Source: Bacteroidia bacterium (GTDB lineage: Bacteria > Bacteroidota > Bacteroidia > B-17B0 > Aurantibacillaceae). From it: a DNA stretch of 64,000 bases. The stretch covers positions 1 through 64,000 of the forward strand of contig JALHRL010000013.1 of assembly GCA_022841465.1 (NCBI GenBank), written 5' to 3'. Below the pieces are notes generated by a model. That model saw only the letters and a list, made by a program, of their open reading frames with translations. It ran no database searches and was not told where the DNA came from. Positions 18,992 through 27,073 of the stretch are shown here, in pieces; the stretch's first letter is position 1, and every line of letters starts with the position of its first letter. Made by a program: the position numbers and the translations under genes.

Positions 18992-19850
18992 TTACATCTA
19001 TCCAGTTCCAATCGTTTACATTTATACCTGCCGGATAATATTTATTAACTTTAAATCCTAAATAATATTTGGGAGCGTACACCACTTTATTATTTTGCCT
19101 GTTAAGCCAAGCTGCCCACCAAGAAAAAGAACTGTTAGCAATAACCAATTCTTGCGCATTTAATAAAATTTGAAAATCTGTAATCTCATCGTTTTGCTCA
19201 AAGTAATAATTGGTATTAATACCAAAAGTTTTCTTTGCAAATTCAATGTCGTCAGATACAAATACCACATTTAAATTACTACTTAACTTGCTTAAGCAAT
19301 TTTTGTAATACGTTTCCGGTAAGGTCATATCAAATCCACCCAATTCGTTACCTCCATAATTAACATAATCACCTCTTCTAATATGTATTGCCGCATAAGG
19401 TTTATTAAACAAATACTGTTTCTCTTTAATGAAGATTTTTTTTAATCCTTCTTTAATTGTAAAAAGTTGGTCTAGATCTGCCCTATATTCTTTAAAATAA
19501 TCTTCGCTTTGAAAATACCCTTTATAAAAATGATTGTCTTTTATATCCTTTAATAAATATTGATTCCCTTCTAACACGTTATTCCACTGCACCACATTTT
19601 TATACACCCCCCACACTTTTAATTCACTTAAAGTGAATTTATGAAACCCTGATTTAAATATATTCTTATAAAAATATTCTTTTACATTTCGATTATTGGT
19701 GACTTCAAAGTTGTGAGAAAGTTGAAAATAGTGCAAATGCTTATGTTTAAATACAAAAAACGGTACCTTAAGTTTTTTAGACGATGCAAAGGCAAATGCA
19801 TATTGAAACATTTGATTTCCCATTCTTCCGTCTGCTAATACTCCAATCAT
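18984..19850 (-). CDS. alpha-1,2-fucosyltransferase (GT11)
   Basis: A 288-residue GT11 enzyme. GRMGNQMFQYAFAFASSK is the N-terminal donor loop, AIHIRRGDYV is the invariant GDP-fucose binding motif HxRRxDY, and VVFVSDDIEFAKKTF, LLNAQELVIANSSFSWWAAWLN complete the family. Predicted donor is GDP-L-fucose, though some bacterial members use other deoxysugars. GDP-fucose synthesis genes (gmd, fcl) are not in the window. One base separates the ATG from the stop of the upstream FkbM gene. Confidence 0.93.
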   Translation of the reverse strand: MIGVLADGRMGNQMFQYAFAFASSKKLKVPFFVFKHKHLHYFQLSHNFEVTNNRNVKEYFYKNIFKSGFHKFTLSELKVWGVYKNVVQWNNVLEGNQYLLKDIKDNHFYKGYFQSEDYFKEYRADLDQLFTIKEGLKKIFIKEKQYLFNKPYAAIHIRRGDYVNYGGNELGGFDMTLPETYYKNCLSKLSSNLNVVFVSDDIEFAKKTFGINTNYYFEQNDEITDFQILLNAQELVIANSSFSWWAAWLNRQNNKVVYAPKYYLGFKVNKYYPAGINVNDWNWIDVNE

Positions 19851-19851
19851 T

Positions 19852-21339
19852 TTATAATTTCACGTTTGATGCAATGTAATTTGAATAAGCGTAATCTTCT
19901 ATAAAATCACCTAAATCGGGCTTATACTCTATTCCGTTGCCCGTTAATTTACCTACATAATAGTTTTTGTTTAATAATAGTTGTACTACTTCCGCTAATG
20001 TAATACCCGCATCTAAATAGGTGCCGCCATATTCAAACTGAATTGTTTTAATTTTATTAGGATTAACCTCTTCGGCACCACCTAAAATAACTTTCTTCTC
20101 ATTTCCCTCTGTATCTATTTTAAGCAAATCTACTTTTTCAATTTTATTCTCTTTAATATAATCGCCTAATTTTTTTAAATTTATTTCTTCTTTATTACCA
20201 AGTTCAATTTCCTTACGTTCAAACAAAGAAGCCGAAGAACTTCCGGAAAAATCAGCATTTATAAAAGCTACACCATTAACATCAGAAAGCGCAAAATGAT
20301 TTACTTTAATTTTATTATTCTCCCTATATAATTCTTTTAAATGATCGTAACATTTTTTTTGAGGTTCAAATAGATGCAATTCATAATCGGAAAATTTTTG
20401 ATTTTCCAGCTCTTTCAATAGTAAGTTTGTATACAATCCCATATTTGCACCAACATCAAAAGCCACAAATTTATTAGAATGAGAAGAAATAATTTTCGAC
20501 ATCAAAAGCAACTCTCCGTTTTTAGCCGGGTCAACTTGATAATTTGTATCCGCAACTCTATTTCCATGCTTTATTTTACTTGCAACTCTTCTTAACTTAT
20601 AAAAAATATTTTTAAAAGTCTGCTTGGTTCTGGTAAATAATGAAAGAGTGTTGTAGTATACTTGGTAAGAAATATCTGCTAATAAATTCAAGTTTTTTTG
20701 CACACTGCTTACTTCTTTTCTTTCATAAAGGGCATCGCCCCATTGCCATTTTGTTAAACTTAGGGCAGTTCTATAAAAACCTTGCGTGTGCATATACTTA
20801 TCTAGTTCATAAAGTGTTGCGCATCCAACATAAACACTCCCAACATTTACCTCTGTATATATATAATTAAACTGTTTTAATTTTTCGCCCAATCCTTTTA
20901 TAGCTAACAATTCAGCGCCTTGCAAATCTATATTCAGAAAATTAATACCGTTTAAATCAATATTGTTTTTTGAAAAATAATTATCCAGTCGGTTTGTTTT
21001 TAATTTAAGAACATGATGCACTTTAACACCTGGGAAATGACTTTTATGAGTGCCTAAATCTAGAATGGAAGAAGATTGAAAATTGTTGGTTACGTTAAAA
21101 GACACTTCCTCTCCTTCTTTATCTGAAACTAAAACATTGTATACTTTATGATTCGGATATTTTTTTAATTCTGTTTCCAATACGGGTATTAGTTCCGGAT
21201 TACCTTCTATCCAAATTACTTTAGTGGCGCCGGCCTTTTGATATTCACCGGCTTCCTCCGCCTGATGCGCACCTAAATGAAGCACCCCATTAATTTGAAT
21301 ATTAAATTTCTTTATTAAATCCGGAACAGGTATAAGCAT
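19852..21339 (-). CDS. tandem FkbM family methyltransferase
   Basis: A 495-residue ORF with two FkbM-type methyltransferase domains in series. Domain 1 (about 1-210) has GVLHLGAHQAEEAGEY, VIWIEGNPE and INFLNIDLQGAELLAIKGL. Domain 2 (about 270-490) has FVAFDVGANMGLYTNLLL, HLFEPQKKCYDHL and DLLKIDTEGNEKKVILGG. FkbM enzymes O-methylate hydroxyls of sugars or natural products. The two copies are diverged rather than a recent duplication, so they may act on different hydroxyls. The linker is basic (RVASKIKHGNR). It is 2 nt downstream of the previous gene. Confidence 0.88.
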   Translation of the reverse strand: MLIPVPDLIKKFNIQINGVLHLGAHQAEEAGEYQKAGATKVIWIEGNPELIPVLETELKKYPNHKVYNVLVSDKEGEEVSFNVTNNFQSSSILDLGTHKSHFPGVKVHHVLKLKTNRLDNYFSKNNIDLNGINFLNIDLQGAELLAIKGLGEKLKQFNYIYTEVNVGSVYVGCATLYELDKYMHTQGFYRTALSLTKWQWGDALYERKEVSSVQKNLNLLADISYQVYYNTLSLFTRTKQTFKNIFYKLRRVASKIKHGNRVADTNYQVDPAKNGELLLMSKIISSHSNKFVAFDVGANMGLYTNLLLKELENQKFSDYELHLFEPQKKCYDHLKELYRENNKIKVNHFALSDVNGVAFINADFSGSSSASLFERKEIELGNKEEINLKKLGDYIKENKIEKVDLLKIDTEGNEKKVILGGAEEVNPNKIKTIQFEYGGTYLDAGITLAEVVQLLLNKNYYVGKLTGNGIEYKPDLGDFIEDYAYSNYIASNVKL

Positions 21340-21341
21340 AA

Positions 21342-21995
21342 TTAAATTTTTAATTTACGTTTAACTCTTTCTACAAAACTCGGTTGCTTTGGAATTAAGT
21401 TTTGTTCAAAAGCGGTAACATCAATAAAATAAGGTGTAATGTTTTCTAGCGCTTCATTTGGTACGGCGCCAATAACATCATCAGCAATAAAAACGTATCG
21501 GCCGCTTACTTTATTTAACTCCGTAATTATTTGTGAAACATTTGCCCACTGTTCTGCTTTATGAGGAGGAGGGGGTGGTTTAACAAACAAACGTGCATCA
21601 TCAATTAAAATTATATGATTTACTTTGGCGCTATTTATTATTTTTAATTCTTCTATAAGCGGACATTCATCATTCACCCCATAAGTCTCTCCACCACTCC
21701 AATGCGCATCTAACCAAAAAATTGCAGGTTCATTTAGTTTTGAAACAAGGTTTTTTAAATGTTCCAATGAATGACCAAACAAAAACTCTATATTACTTAA
21801 ATGCTTAAACTTAGCAGATGTTCTTTCATAAATAACTTTTGAATTTTCAATGGTTATTACATTTTTAAAGTGTTCTGCTGCCCATGTACAGGTACCGCCA
21901 TTAAACGTTCCTGTTTCTACAAAAGAATGAATGTTAAACTGCTTTTTTAGCAATAAAACCAATTGTTTTGGAACCCCCATTGTATACATTCCCAT
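21342..21995 (-). CDS. Rossmann-fold methyltransferase-like protein with penta-proline loop
   Basis: A 217-residue protein. FNIHSFVETGTFNGGTCTWAAEHF and VITIENSKVIYERT form a SAM-binding type Rossmann core; PAIFWLDAHWSGG and HIILIDDARLF are further conserved-looking strands. The loop after DDARLF contains five consecutive prolines before HKAEQW, which should need elongation factor P to be translated well. The ATG at 21995 is one of three closely spaced in-frame Mets; I kept the first. The function is probably glycan methylation, by fold and context only. Confidence 0.7.
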   Translation of the reverse strand: MGMYTMGVPKQLVLLLKKQFNIHSFVETGTFNGGTCTWAAEHFKNVITIENSKVIYERTSAKFKHLSNIEFLFGHSLEHLKNLVSKLNEPAIFWLDAHWSGGETYGVNDECPLIEELKIINSAKVNHIILIDDARLFVKPPPPPHKAEQWANVSQIITELNKVSGRYVFIADDVIGAVPNEALENITPYFIDVTAFEQNLIPKQPSFVERVKRKLKI

Positions 21996-21998
21996 AGG

Positions 21999-23042
21999 TT
22001 AAATTTTACTTTTAATGAATAATGCTAATTGTTTATGAAATCCGTAAGGTGAGATTTGCTCTTCGTACAACTTTCTATTACTCTTTTGAATTTCTTCTAA
22101 TTCTTGTGGTGACTTACCATAATGAAATTCTAAAAGAATTTTATCAATTAAACCAATTTCCTTTTCCTCTACCCAAACAACATGCTTTTTCCAGTTAATT
22201 AATTTATCAAACGGAAGTACTGCATCTGTATTAATAAATACCGGTATTCTTCCGCAACTTAATAGTTCATACAATCTATAAGAAAAATTACCTCCTCCTC
22301 TGGTTGCAATGCCATATAAAGAACTTATCATATTCTGGGCATATTCTTTCCTTGCTATATTTTTATCTGTAATACCTCCTGCCCAAAACCCATTTCTAAT
22401 TATAAAATTAGTATTCACCAAATTATTGGCTTTTAAAACCCTGCAAGCTTTTCCTCTTAATGCTTTAGCATAATTCTCGGCATTTTTTACCGGTGGATTA
22501 AACACCGTACGTATGGTTTGTTTTAAACTTGTCTTTTCATAATCTACATAACCACAGTAAGAAACTGTAGGTTTTTTATATTCGTTAACACAGGTAACGG
22601 TTTCGTTATGAAAATATTTTATAAAATCTACACTCCAACCTGGTATGGCAAATTCATTTTCCTTTTGTTTACTTTTATAAAAAGATGTTCTAAAAAGTAT
22701 ACAATTATCTATCTTTATTTCAGAATCATCGTCTGAATTATAATAAACTATTATTTTTTTTTCGGCTGTTGCAACTTGTTCTGCGATATTTTGTAAATGC
22801 AACAAGCCATCAGGCGTATTTGAAAACTCTTGAGGATACACAGCTACCTCAGCATTATCAATGTTTTCTGTTAATTCAAAAAGCTCATTACCTCTTTTTT
22901 TTAAATCATTAAATCTACCAAAATCAGGGTCACTACTTTCTAACTCTTTAAATTCCCAAAAAGGCCAAAGCAAAAGCACCGTGTTTTTATCTTGTAGCTT
23001 CCAGTTTTTTGAAGTGTATATTTTTAGTTTTTTAAATTCCAA
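21999..23042 (-). CDS. exostosin (GT47-like) family protein
   Basis: The core from about residue 5 (KLKIYTSKNWKLQ) to the end shows the exostosin pattern, especially FSYRLYELLSCGRIPVFINTD and LPFDKLINWKKHVVWVEE. There is no ATG near the start. The track uses a TTG at 23087 that overlaps wzt by 40 nt; I prefer the TTG at 23042, 5 nt after the wzt stop, which matches the spacing used elsewhere in the operon and gives 347 residues. GT47 domains in animals polymerise heparan backbones; bacterial members add varied sugars. The start is uncertain, the family fairly sure. Confidence 0.75.
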   Translation of the reverse strand: MEFKKLKIYTSKNWKLQDKNTVLLLWPFWEFKELESSDPDFGRFNDLKKRGNELFELTENIDNAEVAVYPQEFSNTPDGLLHLQNIAEQVATAEKKIIVYYNSDDDSEIKIDNCILFRTSFYKSKQKENEFAIPGWSVDFIKYFHNETVTCVNEYKKPTVSYCGYVDYEKTSLKQTIRTVFNPPVKNAENYAKALRGKACRVLKANNLVNTNFIIRNGFWAGGITDKNIARKEYAQNMISSLYGIATRGGGNFSYRLYELLSCGRIPVFINTDAVLPFDKLINWKKHVVWVEEKEIGLIDKILLEFHYGKSPQELEEIQKSNRKLYEEQISPYGFHKQLALFIKSKI

Positions 23043-23047
23043 TTTTA

Positions 23048-24298
23048 CTATAAATTTTCTTTCCAGGTATTTTCCATTAAAACACAACGATGTGTGCCCG
23101 GCACTAATCTGCCTGTTCCGTAATAATCACCATCTTCTACATCAATAAATACTGCGTCTTTTATCCAATCTTGCATAAATCCGTTTTGGTTTATTGCAAT
23201 GTTTAAACCATACCTACCCGAAGTAATGGGCCATTTATTAATTATGCAATATACGGCACCACTTGATGGTAACCCTTGAAATGGATTGCCTGAAAATTCA
23301 TTTCCAATTAAGGAATAAAAGGTTCCGTCGCTTCCGTTTATTGAAATTGCAAAAGTTATATTATCTAAATTCTTAAAATCAAGTGATTCATAATCTAATT
23401 TTAAAATAACTTTTTCGCCGGTTACACAAATATTTACCTTTTTATTTTCGCTGTTTAAAACGGTACAATTGGTTAATTTTATTTTTCCCTCACCTTGTCG
23501 GTCTGTTCTTGCGGCTATTTCTTGGTATTCTATACTTTCTGCTAAATCTACATAACTTCTAACTGCATCGTTTATGTTACAAAGCGGCTGATGAATCGTT
23601 CCGTTTTTTAAAACAATTCCTTTATTACATAAATTTGTTAGGGAGGGCATATTATGACTCACAAACAGAATAGTTCTTCCGTCTTTTGCACTTACATCCT
23701 GCATTTTCCCTAAGCACTTTTTTTGAAAAGCGGCATCACCAACTGCTAAAACCTCATCTACCACCAAAATTTCAGGATCTAAATGAGCAGCAACGGCAAA
23801 AGCCAAACGCACATACATTCCGGATGAGTAGCGTTTTACGGGTGTATCTAAAAACTTTTCTATTTCACTAAAATCAACAATCTCATCAAAGCGCGCGTCT
23901 ATTTCGTGCTTTCTCATTCCTAAAATAGAACCGTTTAAATAAATATTTTCTCGGCCTGTTAAATCGCCATGAAATCCGGTACCCACTTCCAGTAATGAGG
24001 CCATTCTTCCATTATACTCTATTCTGCCTGTAGTGGGGGCAACAATACGACTTAACATTTTTAGTAAAGTTGATTTACCTGCTCCGTTTCTTCCAATAAT
24101 ACCAACCCTATCTCCTTTTTGTATTTCAAAAGAAACATCTCTAATTGCCCAAAACTCTTCGGCAACTTGTTTTCCTTTTAAAAACGATTTTGCTTTGTTT
24201 TTTACGGAACTAAAAAACATATCATCTTTACTTCTGCTAAGTAAATGATTTAGCTGATACTTTTTTCCTAAATTTTCTACCTTAATAATACAATTCAT
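23048..24298 (-). CDS. wzt: O-antigen ABC transporter ATP-binding protein with Wzt carbohydrate-binding domain
   Basis: A 416-residue ATPase. Residues about 1-245 are the ABC domain: Walker A GIIGRNGAGKSTLLKML, signature YSSGMYVRLAFAVA, Walker B ILVVDEVLAVGD, and the switch His in LFVSHNMPS. Residues about 265-410 form a beta-sandwich like the Wzt C-terminal domain (VILKLDYESLDFKNLDNITFAI, SGRYGLNIAINQNG), which in O9a-type systems recognises the capped end of the finished polysaccharide. This makes the export ABC-dependent rather than Wzx/Wzy. It shares one base with the permease stop (TAATG). Confidence 0.93.
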   Translation of the reverse strand: MNCIIKVENLGKKYQLNHLLSRSKDDMFFSSVKNKAKSFLKGKQVAEEFWAIRDVSFEIQKGDRVGIIGRNGAGKSTLLKMLSRIVAPTTGRIEYNGRMASLLEVGTGFHGDLTGRENIYLNGSILGMRKHEIDARFDEIVDFSEIEKFLDTPVKRYSSGMYVRLAFAVAAHLDPEILVVDEVLAVGDAAFQKKCLGKMQDVSAKDGRTILFVSHNMPSLTNLCNKGIVLKNGTIHQPLCNINDAVRSYVDLAESIEYQEIAARTDRQGEGKIKLTNCTVLNSENKKVNICVTGEKVILKLDYESLDFKNLDNITFAISINGSDGTFYSLIGNEFSGNPFQGLPSSGAVYCIINKWPITSGRYGLNIAINQNGFMQDWIKDAVFIDVEDGDYYGTGRLVPGTHRCVLMENTWKENL

Positions 24299-25122
24299 TA
24301 AATATAATCAGCAAATGTTTTTTCGAATTTTACAAAATAACGTAAACTAAAAAATAGCAACAAAAGTGTAATTACAATGCCCGAAATAAAATAAACCTGG
24401 GGTACTAAAAATTCTGCACCAATTAAACAGTACTTAAACCCATCAATAATACTAACCAATGGGTTTGATAAAAAAACAGGTTTTAATACTTCAGGTAATT
24501 TATCTAAATAAAATTGGGTGCTTAAAAAAACCGGACAAACATAAAAACCTACCTGCAATAAAAACGGAATAATAAATTTTATATCTCTGAATTTTACATT
24601 TAAGGTTGCGAAAAACAAACCAATTGAAAAACTAAACACCAATGCGTAAAGAACAAACAATGGAAATAAAAAAAATGCCACACTAGGCATACCAACAAAA
24701 GCAATTTTTACAATTAATAAAATAACAAACGAAATAGCGAAATCAATTAAACACACTGCAAGAGAAGAAAGAGGGATAATTAATTTTGGAAAATAAACCT
24801 TTGTTAAAATATTAGAGTTATTTAAAATAGAATTACTGATATCACTAATTGATGTAGATATTAAACCCCAAATAATTACACCGGCAGAAACGGTTACTAA
24901 TTTATCGGCAACATTAGTAGAGTGTTCTATAAACTGCGACAATAAACCAAAAATTATAATATTAACCAAAGGCCTAACAATGGCCCACAACACCCCCATT
25001 ATGGTTTGCTTATAGCGCACTAAAACATCGCGCATTGCTAAATTCCAAAGCAAATCTTTAAACCTAAAAATTTCGGTTAAATTTAAAACATTAGCTTTTT
25101 GGCTATCAACAATTGTTTTCAT
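24298..25122 (-). CDS. wzm: O-antigen/polysaccharide ABC transporter permease
   Basis: The track starts at a TTG (25170); the ATG at 25122 (MKTIVDSQKANVLN) is better and gives 274 residues. NLAMRDVLVRYKQTIMGVLWAIVRP is the cytoplasmic gate-helix region typical of ABC-2 polysaccharide permeases, followed by six hydrophobic segments. With Wzt it moves the undecaprenyl-linked polymer across the inner membrane. A perfect -7 element lies just upstream, so this is the first gene of the sixteen-gene operon. Confidence 0.92.
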   Translation of the reverse strand: MKTIVDSQKANVLNLTEIFRFKDLLWNLAMRDVLVRYKQTIMGVLWAIVRPLVNIIIFGLLSQFIEHSTNVADKLVTVSAGVIIWGLISTSISDISNSILNNSNILTKVYFPKLIIPLSSLAVCLIDFAISFVILLIVKIAFVGMPSVAFFLFPLFVLYALVFSFSIGLFFATLNVKFRDIKFIIPFLLQVGFYVCPVFLSTQFYLDKLPEVLKPVFLSNPLVSIIDGFKYCLIGAEFLVPQVYFISGIVITLLLLFFSLRYFVKFEKTFADYI

Positions 25123-25131
25123 TAAGCATTT

Positions 25132-25151
25132 CAAATATACCCATAATATGG
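25132..25151 (-). promoter_or_regulatory. candidate promoter and operator of the polysaccharide operon
   Basis: On the minus strand TATATTTG (25139 to 25132) matches the Bacteroidota -7 consensus TAnnTTTG. It ends 9 nt before the wzm ATG, implying a very short leader. Directly upstream is the inverted repeat CCATA-A-TATGG (25141-25151), placed where a repressor would block RNA polymerase. The -33 TTG is not obvious. The -7 element is well matched; the operator is inference. Confidence 0.5.
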
Positions 25152-25235
25152 TTAATATATTTAATTGCAAATAGTGAGTTTATGAATAGAAAAGGGTTTA
25201 TAACTTAAGTAAATCAGGAATTGAAAAGCGTAAAA

Positions 25236-25952
25236 CTATTGTTCTAGCAGCTTTTCAACCTTTTTATTTTTCCCATTTTCGTCGTAAAACGACCAATTAC
25301 CGTTTTTTAAATATCTACTTCCATCTGTACTTAAAACCAGTGGTCCTTCTTCCTTAATATTTCCGTTTTTATAATAATTTTTAAGTAAAAAAGTTTTACT
25401 CTTGCTATCTTTTAATTCAAGTGAGCTTTCTATTTGTCCACTTTCAAACCAGGTTTTTTTAAGCGTAATGTATTTTAATTCTTTTTCGTTTTCTAATTGC
25501 AACTTCATTATACCGTTAGGATAATACTCGTAATTATTTTGCGCTTTGCCGGCATAATATTCTATTTTTCTTTTTGGAATTCCGTTTTCATAATAAATTT
25601 CAACGGTAGCATGCAATGGATCTGGGCTAGTAAACGAACGTTCTATGTTTCCGTTTTCATAAAAATTTTTAAACACCTGTAATTTTCCGTTAAGGTAATA
25701 ACCTTTATGTAAAGTGTTTCCATTGGTATAGTAGGCTTCAAACCAACCTTGTAAATTGTAACCCGATTTATTATAAGCTATTGAGTCACCACCAAGTGGT
25801 TCAATTAATCTATCAAAAATAACGATTCCTTTTGCGCTATCTAATACTTCGGTCTGCGTATACTTTTTGAATTGAGGTGCTTGGTCAGCAAATCTTTGTG
25901 CATTTACTTGCAAAGTAAAGAAGGCTAAAAATATAACAGTGTTAAACCTCAT
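25236..25952 (-). CDS. secreted MORN-variant repeat protein (YwqK-like)
   Basis: A 238-residue protein with a signal peptide (about 1-18) and several copies of the MORN_2-type repeat: YYTNGNTLHKGYYLNGKL, FYENGNIERSF, YYENGIPKRKIEYYAGKA, YYPNGIMKLQ, YYKNGNIKEEGP. Proteins with this repeat are often labelled as toxin-antitoxin YwqK antitoxins, but in Bacteroidota they are common secreted proteins and no toxin gene is adjacent. The repeats probably form a beta-sheet surface. The gene is separated from both wzm and trxB, so it is probably monocistronic. Confidence 0.8.
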   Translation of the reverse strand: MRFNTVIFLAFFTLQVNAQRFADQAPQFKKYTQTEVLDSAKGIVIFDRLIEPLGGDSIAYNKSGYNLQGWFEAYYTNGNTLHKGYYLNGKLQVFKNFYENGNIERSFTSPDPLHATVEIYYENGIPKRKIEYYAGKAQNNYEYYPNGIMKLQLENEKELKYITLKKTWFESGQIESSLELKDSKSKTFLLKNYYKNGNIKEEGPLVLSTDGSRYLKNGNWSFYDENGKNKKVEKLLEQ

Positions 25953-25997
25953 TTCAGTAATACAATCAAAAACCGAACCAAAAAAAACTAAATAAAG

Positions 25998-26951
25998 TTA
26001 AGCGTGTACAGGTTGTGCAGCTAACCAACGCTCAGCATCTAAGGCGCCCATACAACCACTTCCTGCAGCCGTTACAGCTTGGCGGTAATGTTTATCGGCA
26101 CAATCTCCTACCGCAAAAACACCTTCAATATTTGTTTTAGATGTTCCGGGAACAACTTGAATGTAGCCCATGTCATCCATTGTAATTTGTCCTTTAAAAA
26201 TATCTGTGTTTGGTTTATGACCAATTGCAACAAAAAATCCGGTAACATTTAAAGTACGTTTCTCTCCGGTTTTACTATTTTTTACAACCACACCTTCTAC
26301 TGTATTTTCACCTAAAATATCTTCCGTTTCACTGTTCCATAAAATTTCAATATTTGGTGTTGATTTAACTCTGTTTTGCATTGCTTTGCTGGCACGCATT
26401 TCTTCGCGTCGCACAATCATGTATACTTTTTTGCAAAGTTTTGCCAAGTAAGTTGCTTCTTCGGCTGCTGTATCTCCTGCGCCAACAATTGCCACTTCTT
26501 GACCCTTAAAAAAGAAACCATCACAAACCGCGCAAGCACTAACACCACCTGCATTCATGCGCAAACGGGTTTCGTTAGGTAAACCCAACCATTTTGCACT
26601 TGCACCGGTAGAAATAATAACAGTATCTGCAGTAATTTCGGTTGTTTCATCAACCCAAACACGCTTTGGTGTGCCTATTAAATCTGCCTTTGTAACTAAA
26701 CCAAATCTAACTTGTGTTCCAAATCTTTCGGCTTGTGCTTTTAAATCTTCCATTAAAACCGGACCGGTAACACCCTTAGGGTATCCGGGAAAATTATCCA
26801 CTTCGGTTGTTTCTGTTAACTGGCCCCCAGGGGTTAATCCGGTATATAAAACGGGTTTTAAATCGGCGCGTGCTGCATAAATTGCTGCCGTATAACCTGC
26901 GGGTCCTGATCCTATAATTAAACAATGAATGTGTTCGGTAGTTGTAGCCAT
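25998..26951 (-). CDS. trxB: thioredoxin-disulfide reductase
   Basis: A 317-residue flavoprotein. The FAD motif GSGPAGYTAAIYAARA is at the N-terminus, the redox-active pair is C140-A-V-C143, the NADPH motif is VGAGDTAAEEATYL and the C-terminal FAD motif is VFAVGDCADKHYRQ. It reduces thioredoxin with NADPH in the cytoplasm. Length and motif order are standard for the low-molecular-weight type. A perfect -7 element and an abutting palindrome lie upstream, suggesting direct regulation, possibly by a redox regulator. Confidence 0.97.
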   Translation of the reverse strand: MATTTEHIHCLIIGSGPAGYTAAIYAARADLKPVLYTGLTPGGQLTETTEVDNFPGYPKGVTGPVLMEDLKAQAERFGTQVRFGLVTKADLIGTPKRVWVDETTEITADTVIISTGASAKWLGLPNETRLRMNAGGVSACAVCDGFFFKGQEVAIVGAGDTAAEEATYLAKLCKKVYMIVRREEMRASKAMQNRVKSTPNIEILWNSETEDILGENTVEGVVVKNSKTGEKRTLNVTGFFVAIGHKPNTDIFKGQITMDDMGYIQVVPGTSKTNIEGVFAVGDCADKHYRQAVTAAGSGCMGALDAERWLAAQPVHA

Positions 26952-26972
26952 AAATAGTTATTTTTAACAGTA

Positions 26973-26994
26973 CAAAAATAGAACAACATTGTTC
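26973..26994 (-). promoter_or_regulatory. trxB promoter with abutting palindromic operator
   Basis: Minus-strand TATTTTTG (26980 to 26973) is a perfect TAnnTTTG -7 element about 22 nt before the trxB ATG. Immediately upstream is the perfect palindrome GAACAACATTGTTC (26981-26994), 6-bp arms with a 2-bp centre, in the -33/-7 spacer. The position fits a repressor site, or an activator site if the -33 element is weak. Confidence 0.55.
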
Positions 26995-27073
26995 AAGTTA
27001 AACTTTATTTTTAAACAAAAAAGATTAAAAAAGTAAAATTAAGGCCTTGGTAAAGAAAAGATAAGATAAAAAA

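Noticed and set aside
25236-25952. YwqK antitoxin of a toxin-antitoxin system
   Set aside because: The protein is secreted and repeat-based, and no toxin gene is adjacent; the label comes from the repeat family only.
26557-26880. 107-aa plus-strand ORF within trxB
   Set aside because: Antisense to conserved FAD and NADPH-domain residues; shadow.
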